From an uncultured Rickettsiales bacterium (lineage in GTDB: Bacteria > Pseudomonadota > Alphaproteobacteria > Rickettsiales > UBA1997), in NCBI GenBank assembly GCA_934725005.1, contig CAKVBE010000035.1, forward strand, positions 1 through 8,986: DNA of 8,986 nt, in the 5' to 3' direction. The notes below the pieces were generated by a model. That model was not told the origin of the DNA and ran no database searches. It was given only the letters and a program-made list of their open reading frames with translations. Below, in pieces: positions 1 through 6,755 of the stretch. The position numbers were made by a program, and so were the translations under genes. Numbering within the stretch: position 1 is the stretch's first letter; every line of letters begins with the position of its first letter.

Positions 1-606
1 GGTCATAGATGGCTCTGTCAGAGTAATTGGATTTCCACGCTTGATCTGTTCAATCCAGAGTGGGATAACTGATCCACGACTGCACATAACATTTCCATAA
101 CGAGTACAACATATTTTTGTTTTTTCAGACATTCTGGATTTTGCAACTGCAACCTTTTCTTCAATTGCCTTTGTAATGCCCATCGCGTTAATCGGATAAG
201 CAGCTTTGTCAGTTGATAGGCATATGACTGATTCAACGCCTTCTTCAATAGCTGCTGTGAGCACATTATCTGTGCCAATTACATTTGTACGTACTGCTTC
301 CATCGGAAAGAATTCACATGACGGAACTTGTTTTAATGCAGCTGCATGAAAAATATAATCAACACCATGAACTGCATCCTTAATTGATTGTAAATTGCGA
401 ACATCCCCTATGTAAAATTTAATCTTGTCGGCCACGTCTGGCATTCTAGCTTGAAAATCATGCCGCATATCATCTTGTTTTTTTTCATCACGTGAAAAAA
501 TACGAATTTCTCCAATGTCAGTCTGAAGGAAACGATTTAATACTGCATTTCCAAACGAACCTGTTCCCCCTGTGATCATTAAGACTTTTTTGTTAAATAA
601 TGACAT
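1..606 (-). CDS. capE: UDP-GlcNAc 4,6-dehydratase/epimerase, CapE/FnlA/WbjB family (3' end missing)
   Basis: This reading frame is open from an ATG at 606 to the window edge (202 codons; the C-terminal part lies outside). The N-terminus has the Rossmann dinucleotide loop TGGTGSFG (residues 12-19), then FSRDEKKQDDMR (37-48), HAAALKQVPSCEFFP (87-101), STDKAAYPIN (131-140) and TRYGNVMCSRGSVIP (168-182). These match the extended short-chain dehydrogenases CapE (Staphylococcus), FnlA (E. coli) and WbjB (Pseudomonas). Known family members act on UDP-GlcNAc in the first step towards UDP-L-FucNAc, in the cytoplasm. The usual YxxxK catalytic motif reads MGITK (Met142, Lys146), which is how I remember this subfamily. 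A good ribosome site (GGAGG, 617-621) lies inside the end of the flippase gene, and only four bases separate the two genes, so they are probably cotranscribed. Base composition is about 40% G+C, clearly higher than the upstream genes. Family assignment is firm; the exact sugar product is inferred. Confidence 0.93.
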   Translation of the reverse strand, partial: MSLFNKKVLMITGGTGSFGNAVLNRFLQTDIGEIRIFSRDEKKQDDMRHDFQARMPDVADKIKFYIGDVRNLQSIKDAVHGVDYIFHAAALKQVPSCEFFPMEAVRTNVIGTDNVLTAAIEEGVESVICLSTDKAAYPINAMGITKAIEEKVAVAKSRMSEKTKICCTRYGNVMCSRGSVIPLWIEQIKRGNPITLTEPSMT

Positions 607-610
607 TTTC

Positions 611-2071
611 TTATATCCTCCGTTTATTATTTATGTACTCATTAACATAGTTTGCCAAATCTTTTTTAGGATTAATTTTCCAATATATAAAACAACATAT
701 GATATATATACATACTCCCACCAAAATCTCTATTATCAATTTATTAACACATTCTAGATTAAATCTGTGCGAAATAATCTGTATCGTTCCATACATAATC
801 ATTGCAAAAAATGCATAATATATATTTTTCCAAATAATATTTTTTATTTTCAAAAATTTTCTTTCTAATATCAACTCCATAAAAACCACAATTAGTTCAG
901 AAATTCCTGTAGCTGTTAATGCTCCTAACGCTCCAAATGAAGGAATTAATATATAATTTGTTATTATATTAACTATTGCTCCACAAAATACGATTAAAGT
1001 ATATTTTTTTTCTTCTCCTAATGGTAAAATACACTGATTTTTTATCATATCATTAATAGCCTTTAAAACAAGTATTGGACCAAATAATTTTATCAATAAT
1101 ACACAAGGTTCATATCCATCTCCAAAGAAAAATGGCACAAATTCGTTAGCAATTGCCGCAATCCCACCCCCAACCGCACAAGATGCCATCATATAGAATT
1201 CGGCTGTTATACTAAACATTTTATTCCACTCTTTTCTTCTGTTTTGCTCTATCATTGCAGACATTCTTGGTAACATAACAGCACCGAATCCAATTATCAA
1301 ATTTAATGGAATATTCATCACTTTATCAGCATTATAATAATATCCAGTATTTTCATAATCACTTAATATGCCTAACATTGTTTTATCCATAGTCCAATAT
1401 AAATTGCTAGCAATAAGTGGTATAAACAATCCTATGTTTGGTTTAATATGAATCTTGATGTCATTCCATTTCAAATCAACAAATTTTATATATTTAGGAA
1501 TGTATGCCCACATTATCAATTGGCTTACAACCATTGTGCCAACCATAATTAGAGCATAACAGAATAAATCATTTGGAGACTTTACATAAATCAGTATTAA
1601 AAACACTCCCAAAAGTTTAACTAATGAGTTTCTTATTACTGTTAATTTTACTTCTTCAATACCAAAGAAAAACCAATTTATATCCAACAATGTAGAAATA
1701 ATCCAAAATCCCTGTATTACTGCTATAATTCTATTTTCCTTTTCTATAAATAAAACAAAGAAGATATAAGTTCCAAAAGCTATAATAGAACAAAATAATT
1801 GTAATATATAAATGCCCCAAAAATTTTTCGACAACAATTCTTTGTTTTGACAAATATTTATCCGGGCTATAGTTCTATTTCCATATGTTTCTGTTCCTAA
1901 AAAAGCAAAAATCATAAAATAACTAACAACTGATAATGTATATGAATATATTCCTAATGATTTAGCACCTAAAACCCTAGCCAAATATGGAGATGTAATT
2001 AATGGGGTTAATATTGACAATATTCTATAAAAACTTTGATAAACTAAATTTTGTTTTAAACTCTTTTTCAC
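611..2071 (-). CDS. wzx: Wzx-type oligosaccharide flippase (MOP/MATE superfamily)
   Basis: This is a 486-residue polytopic membrane protein, typical in length for Wzx (about 12-14 hydrophobic segments). The N-terminus PLITSPYLARVLGAKSLGIY (residues 23-42) followed by a GTETYGNRTIAR segment is the recognisable start of the polysaccharide-synthesis flippase family. The middle part, with DKTMLGILSDYENTGYYYNADK and a nearby VMLPRMS segment, and the hydrophobic C-terminal half also fit. Wzx proteins move undecaprenyl-diphosphate-linked repeat units from the cytoplasmic to the outer face of the membrane. The gene sits five bases after the acyltransferase stop and four bases before capE. The start chosen is GTG (2071); no ATG lies near the N-terminus, and the next codons already match the family. 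The strong GGAGGA site (2086-2091) is about 14-15 bases upstream, longer than usual, so the true start is less certain than the identity. Substrate specificity cannot be read from sequence. Confidence 0.93.
   Translation of the reverse strand: MKKSLKQNLVYQSFYRILSILTPLITSPYLARVLGAKSLGIYSYTLSVVSYFMIFAFLGTETYGNRTIARINICQNKELLSKNFWGIYILQLFCSIIAFGTYIFFVLFIEKENRIIAVIQGFWIISTLLDINWFFFGIEEVKLTVIRNSLVKLLGVFLILIYVKSPNDLFCYALIMVGTMVVSQLIMWAYIPKYIKFVDLKWNDIKIHIKPNIGLFIPLIASNLYWTMDKTMLGILSDYENTGYYYNADKVMNIPLNLIIGFGAVMLPRMSAMIEQNRRKEWNKMFSITAEFYMMASCAVGGGIAAIANEFVPFFFGDGYEPCVLLIKLFGPILVLKAINDMIKNQCILPLGEEKKYTLIVFCGAIVNIITNYILIPSFGALGALTATGISELIVVFMELILERKFLKIKNIIWKNIYYAFFAMIMYGTIQIISHRFNLECVNKLIIEILVGVCIYIICCFIYWKINPKKDLANYVNEYINNKRRI
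617..621 (-). promoter_or_regulatory. Ribosome binding site for capE
   Basis: The minus strand reads GGAGG followed by ten bases and the ATG at 606. The site lies inside the last codons of the wzx gene, which fixes the capE start and suggests that translation of the two genes is linked. Confidence 0.75.
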
Positions 2072-2076
2072 CTTTT

Positions 2077-3090
2077 TTATATTCTTCCTCCAAGTATAAT
2101 TTGAACCATTTTAGGCATTATTTTATTTAATAGATTAAACATTGCTATAATAATTATTACCGTTATTAGTGGCGATAAAACAAAATTAATTGTCGCCCCA
2201 ATAACACTATCACCAAATGTAATTCTAAATATTTTGTTTAACCCTTCGTTTATAAAATAATGATAAACATATATTCCAAAACTCAAATTCATATAACGCC
2301 TTTTTTCTATTTTCTCACAAGAAAAAGAAAGCCAAAACAAAAAAGCCTCTATTAACACAACGAAAACTCTGATTCGTTCATTATCAGAAATTCCAAATAT
2401 AGTGTCACACCCTAGAATAACAATTAAACCTAATAACAATAAAAATTTAACAATCTTTCTTGGTTTATAGCTTGTAATCAAATTAGGATAATATCTAGCT
2501 AGAAAACTTCCTATCAAAAAGAAAATAGAAAAATATAGAACACTAAATTGATCATATGGTTGAATCAACCATAATACCATTAGTACAAAAATCAACATTA
2601 TACTACTAATTTTGTTATTAATCATTTTATACAACAACGGGCTTACATAAACTAAAATTATTAAATTCCGTAAATACCATAATGGAGTCCCCCCCCCCGT
2701 AATTAATGTTTTAAAGAAAGAACGGAAAGAGAAATTATATAAACTACTACTTAATGTATTTCTTATATAAGGAATATATTGTACACTTACAAATGCCAAC
2801 CAATTAATTGTAATACCAACTATATATGGAATTACTAAGGTAAAAAAGCGTTTCTTTAATTTACTAACCACTCCATTCTCACTCTGTGATAAAAACAAAT
2901 TAAATCCAGCCATAAGTGCAAACAGCATCGTTGCAAAGCCTGTAAGACTATACATAAATTTCTCGAACCAATAAGTCAAAGTATTCGTTGTTAAGGCCTC
3001 GTATTCAGAGTAATTTAATGCATGTCGATATACTATAAATATTGCCAATATAAAACTTATTATATTATACTTTTTATAATATTTTTTCAA
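2077..3090 (-). CDS. Membrane acyltransferase, family 3 (probable glycan O-acetyltransferase), with a ten-G phase-variable tract
   Basis: This 337-residue, highly hydrophobic protein has about ten membrane segments and fits the acyltransferase-3 family (Pfam Acyl_transf_3), whose members use an acyl donor, often acetyl-CoA, to modify surface sugars at the membrane. Visible signs are a first membrane helix ending in FIVYRHALNY with the likely active-site His23, the loop TGGGTPLWYLRNL (131-143), and a C-terminal half of short hydrophobic helices. The family's R/K-X10-H motif would need a basic residue at position 12, where Ser stands, so this may be a divergent member. The start is TTG at 3090, with GAGG (3101-3104) ten bases upstream; the next Met is residue 46, inside the conserved region, so TTG is preferred. 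Gly132-Gly134 are encoded by a run of ten Gs. A one-base change would truncate the protein near residue 143 or 155. A candidate promoter lies upstream. Acetyl rather than another acyl group is an inference. Confidence 0.85.
   Translation of the reverse strand: MKKYYKKYNIISFILAIFIVYRHALNYSEYEALTTNTLTYWFEKFMYSLTGFATMLFALMAGFNLFLSQSENGVVSKLKKRFFTLVIPYIVGITINWLAFVSVQYIPYIRNTLSSSLYNFSFRSFFKTLITGGGTPLWYLRNLIILVYVSPLLYKMINNKISSIMLIFVLMVLWLIQPYDQFSVLYFSIFFLIGSFLARYYPNLITSYKPRKIVKFLLLLGLIVILGCDTIFGISDNERIRVFVVLIEAFLFWLSFSCEKIEKRRYMNLSFGIYVYHYFINEGLNKIFRITFGDSVIGATINFVLSPLITVIIIIAMFNLLNKIMPKMVQIILGGRI
2087..2091 (-). promoter_or_regulatory. Ribosome binding site upstream of wzx, unusually far from the GTG start
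   Basis: GGAGG is seen on the minus strand at the end of the acyltransferase gene. The first accepted start codon, GTG at 2071, follows after 15 bases. The in-frame ATA at 2078-2080 would have a normal six-base spacing but is a very rare start codon. AAGG directly abuts the GTG and is too close to serve as a site. Confidence 0.45.
2689..2698 (-). repeat. Homopolymeric tract of ten G (coding strand) inside the acyltransferase gene
   Basis: The plus strand has ten consecutive Cs, so the coding strand reads AC, ten Gs, then ACTCC. The last base of the Thr131 codon and three GGG glycine codons form the tract, which is in frame with ten units. With eleven Gs I read a stop 24 codons after Thr131; with nine Gs a stop 12 codons after it. 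No other C or G run in the window exceeds five or six. Long poly-G or poly-C tracts in surface-glycan genes are known substrates of slipped-strand mispairing. The tract is visible directly; switching is inferred. Confidence 0.9.
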
Positions 3091-3100
3091 TCTCTTTGAA

Positions 3101-3104
3101 CCTC
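3101..3104 (-). promoter_or_regulatory. Ribosome binding site supporting the TTG start of the acyltransferase
   Basis: The minus strand reads GTGAGGTT, a fair match to AAGGAGGT, followed ten bases after GAGG by the TTG at 3090. It supports TTG as the true start. Confidence 0.5.
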
Positions 3105-3155
3105 ACTTATCTAAAAGCATAACAATAATCTATTTCGCATAATTTAGGGTGTTTT

Positions 3156-3185
3156 ATTATATATAACCCCCAAACAAATTGTCAG
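3156..3185 (-). promoter_or_regulatory. Candidate sigma-A-type promoter for acyltransferase-wzx-capE
   Basis: On the minus strand CTGACA (3180-3185, five of six bases of TTGACA) is followed by an 18-base spacer and a perfect TATAAT (3156-3161). Transcription would start near 3149, leaving a leader of about 59 bases before the TTG at 3090. AT-rich DNA gives chance matches, but this pair is the best in the window and lies exactly where a gene-free gap needs one. Confidence 0.5.
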
Positions 3186-3239
3186 CAAAACATTAGTAAA
3201 TGCTACAAGTCAAAAAATATATCCATCACAAAAATATTA

Positions 3240-3282
3240 TTTATGCAATTTGTTGTATATATTAATTATTGATTTGCATAAA
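3240..3282. repeat. Nine-base perfect inverted repeat in the wzy-acyltransferase gap
   Basis: TTTATGCAA (3240-3248) and TTGCATAAA (3274-3282) are perfect inverted copies separated by 25 AT-rich bases. CAATTGCA (3283-3290) directly follows and nearly mirrors TGCAATTT (3244-3251). The loop is too long and the stems too AT-rich for a terminator. It lies about 55-100 bases upstream of the candidate -35 box, a position that could suit a regulator site. Confidence 0.35.
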
Positions 3283-3344
3283 CAATTGCACTATAACACT
3301 TTTCTATAAATTCTCGGAAAACAAATACATTACTAACATACTTC

Positions 3345-4589
3345 TCAAATTTGTTTCTGATATTTAATTCCCTCTTGATTCCTAGAAGAGATAATAAAGC
3401 CAATGCAAATGAAATAAATACTGTATGCTAATGAAAAATCAAATGCAGTTTCTGTTAATCCAAATAGCAAAAAATAAATTTGGTATAAATATGCAAATAA
3501 ATATACACGATTATATCTCACATATTTTTTGCTATACCATAATGTATAAAACGCTGGTATTAAAAAGCCTAACAGTCCTATAATTCCAGCATCGCAGAGC
3601 AATTGGATATAAATATTATGTACATTAGTTAAATTCGTGCCTAAATATACATTATAATTAATTTCCGAGAACTTATTCCACCCTATACCCCTTATTGGAT
3701 GATTCAAAAAATATTGCCACGCCTCTTTATATGTAGAATATCTTCCTGCTGTAGCTATATCTAACGAAACAGTGTCTGCCGACTGGAATATTGTTTTAAA
3801 TCCATCAATTAATCTACCTATTGCGCCAAGTTTATCTGTCGGAGCAAATAATATTAAGATATAGAATAATAATAATCCAATCAAAACAAAAAGAATTCCT
3901 TTTAGGATTCTATTCCTTTTTTCTTTCTCAATATTATTAAAAAATATATATCCAAATGCTACAACGAACACAAACAAAAGCTGAGTTCTTTTACCTGTAG
4001 CAACTATTCCAAGGAATAGAATCATCCAATTTTTTATTTTTTTGTTTTTTTTAGCCATTAATGCAAATATGCCACACACTAAAATAGTAGATGCACATGC
4101 TGGCGACGGAAAAATACCTGCATAATATGACTCTGATAATTTTTGTTCTAATAAAACTTGCTTAATATTGCTTCCATATAATGAATAGATATTATTATCA
4201 AATATATTTGGTACAAACAATTGCACTATTATCGTAAATGATGAAACAATCGCAAATTTAATTATTACATCAAGCAAAACTATTATTGTATCATTACTAC
4301 TATTCTTTGATAATCCTATAAAGATTATTAGCATTGTAAAAGTTATAAATGGACGTATCCAATGAGTATTCCCGCTATTGTTTGCCATAACAATTCCCAT
4401 CAGAAACAAAAACCATATTGTAACTTTTTTGTAAAACCCAATCTTTTCTCTATTTTTAACTATAATGCATATTTTTAATATGAGAGCAAAAAATAAGCTA
4501 ATTGAAAAAGTAACTCCATCTTTTGCTGTAAATATGCAAAACAAAAATATAAATAATATATAGTATAATTCCTTTTTTTTAATTTTCAT
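3345..4589 (-). CDS. wzy: Wzy-type O-antigen/capsule repeat-unit polymerase
   Basis: This 414-residue membrane protein has about 11-12 hydrophobic segments and a large hydrophilic loop (about residues 250-325). The loop carries AGRYSTYKEAWQYFLNHPIR (281-300) followed by GIGWNKF, and then VHNIYIQLLCDAGIIGLLGF (323-342). The patterns NxPIxGIGW and HNxYxQxxxxxGIxG are hallmarks of the Wzy/O-antigen ligase (Wzy_C) superfamily. ATGKRTQLL (197-205) is also typical. Such proteins join lipid-linked repeat units into long chains on the outer face of the membrane. Because the next genes include a Wzx flippase and no ligase acceptor is expected in a Firmicute, polymerase is a better call than ligase. 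The ATG start (4589) has AGGA about eight bases upstream, and the gap to the previous glycosyltransferase is nine bases. Wzy sequences are extremely variable, so linkage specificity cannot be told. A run of eight As lies in codons 3-6. Confidence 0.9.
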   Translation of the reverse strand: MKIKKKELYYILFIFLFCIFTAKDGVTFSISLFFALILKICIIVKNREKIGFYKKVTIWFLFLMGIVMANNSGNTHWIRPFITFTMLIIFIGLSKNSSNDTIIVLLDVIIKFAIVSSFTIIVQLFVPNIFDNNIYSLYGSNIKQVLLEQKLSESYYAGIFPSPACASTILVCGIFALMAKKNKKIKNWMILFLGIVATGKRTQLLFVFVVAFGYIFFNNIEKEKRNRILKGILFVLIGLLLFYILILFAPTDKLGAIGRLIDGFKTIFQSADTVSLDIATAGRYSTYKEAWQYFLNHPIRGIGWNKFSEINYNVYLGTNLTNVHNIYIQLLCDAGIIGLLGFLIPAFYTLWYSKKYVRYNRVYLFAYLYQIYFLLFGLTETAFDFSLAYSIYFICIGFIISSRNQEGIKYQKQI

Positions 4590-4598
4590 ATATTTTTC

Positions 4599-5657
4599 CT
4601 ACTTAATTTTAAAAACCCAATCTCTATATCTCATATATATAAATGAAAATGTATTCCGTAACCAAAAAAGAACTGAATATGTAATATCTGCCCAAAAAAC
4701 ATTTCGATTATATAAATGCAAAAATATTGAACTAAATCTATTTTTTCTACTAGTTTTGTATACATCATTCATTTTTGAGTAATCAAAAATTTCTTTTAAC
4801 TGTTTGCGCCTTTTTTTAGGTTTTTTTTCAGAATCTTTTCTATATAAATTGCTAATACAACTTACCATATAGTCACATTTAAAATCAGCTAGAAGCACCT
4901 TATCCGAATCGCTATTCATATCTAGATTCGAATATAGTTTTAAAACTTCATCAAGCAAATATTTTGAAATTTCAAACAAATTATCTCTATATTTATTTAC
5001 TAATGATTCTGTATCCCGCCTAACATAGTAATATTGTGGAGTCTTACTGCTAATCGCAACATTGCATACTTTAGTAATATATTTACAATTAAAAATCAAG
5101 TCTTCACCTGTAGAAAAATCGTTTTCAAACTTAATGTTATTATCCAACAAAATTTTTCTTTTGTATAATTTACTAACGTCTACATTCAATAAACCATCTA
5201 CCCCTAAAATACGAACTGCGCTTTTTGCATTAGTTATTTTATTATTACATTTCGGCAAAACACCAATTTCCTTATTCGTATTCTCATAGAAAACCTTATA
5301 TCCCATTACTATTAAGTCGACATTTTGCTCTATCATTTCTGCTAAATCAGAAATATAATTTTCTTCCACAAAATCATCTGAATCTACAAAAGCGATATAG
5401 TCCGCTGTAGCTTGTTCGATACCTAGATTTTTTGCAGAAGAAGTGCCACCATTAGTTTTGTGAAATACTTTTACATTGTCTTTATATTTGATAGCCAATT
5501 TATCACATTTTTCTTTTGTAGCCAACTCACTTCCATCATCAATTAAAATAATCTCAATATTTTTATAAGTTTGATTAACCAACGAAACAACACATTTTTC
5601 TATGTATTCAACAGTATTATAGACTGGAACAATAACTGTGATTTTAACTTTACTCAT
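4599..5657 (-). CDS. GT2-family glycosyltransferase (EpsJ/WcaA-like)
   Basis: This 352-residue enzyme has a full GT-A fold family 2 domain at the N-terminus: ITVIVPVYNTVEYIEKCV (6-23), nucleotide-binding LIDDGS (38-43), NGGTSSAKNLG (69-79), metal-binding FVDSDD (90-95) and a likely catalytic acidic pair in FSTGEDLIFN (181-190). The C-terminal third is rich in aromatic and basic residues (FWADITYSVLFWLRNTF near 318-334) and may lie along the membrane. It would add one sugar from a nucleotide donor to the lipid-linked repeat unit on the cytoplasmic face. Its ATG overlaps the stop of the preceding GT4 gene by one base (TAATG), with GGGAG (5666-5670) eight bases upstream, so the two are translationally coupled. 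Donor sugar and linkage are not predictable. Two A-runs of seven and eight bases encode the EKKPKKRRK segment and look like ordinary lysine codons. Confidence 0.93.
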   Translation of the reverse strand: MSKVKITVIVPVYNTVEYIEKCVVSLVNQTYKNIEIILIDDGSELATKEKCDKLAIKYKDNVKVFHKTNGGTSSAKNLGIEQATADYIAFVDSDDFVEENYISDLAEMIEQNVDLIVMGYKVFYENTNKEIGVLPKCNNKITNAKSAVRILGVDGLLNVDVSKLYKRKILLDNNIKFENDFSTGEDLIFNCKYITKVCNVAISSKTPQYYYVRRDTESLVNKYRDNLFEISKYLLDEVLKLYSNLDMNSDSDKVLLADFKCDYMVSCISNLYRKDSEKKPKKRRKQLKEIFDYSKMNDVYKTSRKNRFSSIFLHLYNRNVFWADITYSVLFWLRNTFSFIYMRYRDWVFKIK

Positions 5658-6754
5658 TAATTATTCTCCCTATATTTTTTTATATGCTCAATGTCTAATA
5701 GAGTGCTCTCTTCTATTGCGTACTTTTTCACCTTTTCTAAGTTTTTTTCACCTTTACATTTTCTTTCATCAAATGTCATTTTATAATATCTGTCTATTTC
5801 CGCACATAAGGCATCAACATTCTCCGACGGCACTATATCATCCTTTTCTAACATTGCAACACCTGCTAAACATCTGTCAGATGTAACTGCCGGAATTCCA
5901 TTTGCCATAGCTTCTGATATAACCAATCCCCATATATCTTCCCTTGTCGGAAGAATAAATAAATCTGCAGCCATATAATACTTTTTTAATTTTAACTGAT
6001 CACAAAAACCAACAAATGTAATTTTGCTTTCATTTTGAGGATTAATAAACTCATCATAATCGTCACATTTTTCAGCACCTATAAAATATATCGTTATATC
6101 TTTGTTAATCTTCTCAAGGGCCTTTAGAAGCAAATCAAATCCTTTTCTATACTCAAATTTTCCAACAGCGATTATTGTAAAATTCTCACTCATCTCTAAT
6201 TCTTTTTTTAATTGATTCTTTTGTTCTTTTGTCAAACAAGTTTCTAAAATATACTCTTTATTAATATTTGAGAAAAAATGTCTATATTTAATTTTGTTTT
6301 TACCACCATAGTAATCTATAAATTTATCAGTCTCCTCCGAGGTGCTAAAATAAGCTTTCGCTTTAGAAATAAAAAAAGTTTTTAAGCACCTTTTGACTTT
6401 GCTCTCATCATAAGAAATAAATCCTCCATCTATTGATAAAATAAAAGGAATTCTTTTTTTATTCAAGCTTAAAATCAGAAGTTGTTGCCCAATAAAACCA
6501 TATCCATCTAAAATATATACATCCGCATTTTCTTGAGCAATTGAGTGTACATCAAAAACATTTATTTTTCCAAATAATTTTTTTGCTTTATATTTTACTA
6601 TAGCCCTGGATGGATTATAAGAAATATAATTCAAATTCAAACCTTTTTCATATTCATTCAAATGATAAATAACAACCGTATGATATTTTGCCATCTCATC
6701 CATCCATCTCATACGGAATGGCGCCATGTTTTGTGTACAAAAAACTATTTTCAT
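5657..6754 (-). CDS. GT4-family glycosyltransferase (glycosyl transferases group 1)
   Basis: This 365-residue protein has the two Rossmann halves of a GT-B enzyme. The N-terminal half opens with MKIVFCTQNMAPFRMRWMDE and has SIDGGF (107-112). The C-terminal half has the donor-binding strand VGKFEYRKGFDLLLKAL (197-213), ITFVGF (245-250) and MAADLFILPTREDIWGL (261-277) followed by VISEAMANGIPAV. In the EX7E signature the first acidic residue aligns as Asp273 with Glu281, a variant seen in other EDxWGL-type GT4 enzymes, so activity is still expected. It should be a retaining transferase working on the lipid-linked intermediate in the cytoplasm. The gene begins one base after the previous GT2 stop, with AAGGGG about eleven bases before the ATG, and it overlaps the next gene by one base. 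Length is normal for the family. The sugar transferred cannot be told. Confidence 0.93.
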   Translation of the reverse strand: MKIVFCTQNMAPFRMRWMDEMAKYHTVVIYHLNEYEKGLNLNYISYNPSRAIVKYKAKKLFGKINVFDVHSIAQENADVYILDGYGFIGQQLLILSLNKKRIPFILSIDGGFISYDESKVKRCLKTFFISKAKAYFSTSEETDKFIDYYGGKNKIKYRHFFSNINKEYILETCLTKEQKNQLKKELEMSENFTIIAVGKFEYRKGFDLLLKALEKINKDITIYFIGAEKCDDYDEFINPQNESKITFVGFCDQLKLKKYYMAADLFILPTREDIWGLVISEAMANGIPAVTSDRCLAGVAMLEKDDIVPSENVDALCAEIDRYYKMTFDERKCKGEKNLEKVKKYAIEESTLLDIEHIKKYRENN

Positions 6755-6755
6755 G

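Larger units (their letters stand above)
3091..3344. other. Non-coding gap between wzy and the acyltransferase gene
   Basis: This is the longest gap in the window (254 bases) and is very AT-rich. I see no reading frame of useful length and no convincing rho-independent terminator after wzy: the best stem is TTTTC/GAAAA with no GC-rich core or U-run. It holds a candidate minus-strand promoter (3156-3185) and a nine-base inverted repeat (3240-3248 and 3274-3282). In an otherwise tightly packed operon the gap suggests a second transcription start or the scar of a gene-cassette junction. Confidence 0.7.

Noticed and set aside
18..278. Minus-strand open frame of 86 codons
   Set aside because: It lies in a different frame inside capE, whose own frame gives an unmistakable family match over the full region.
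3301..3344. Possible rho-independent terminator directly after wzy
   Set aside because: The only stem is about five A/T-rich base pairs (TTTTC/GAAAA) without a GC core or a following T-run on the minus strand.
4028..4054. T-runs of 6-8 bases in wzy, and similar runs near 478-485, 4573-4580 and 4811-4828, as further phase-variation tracts
   Set aside because: A7-A8 lysine-coding runs are expected by chance in such AT-rich DNA. All frames are intact and none stands out as the ten-G tract does.
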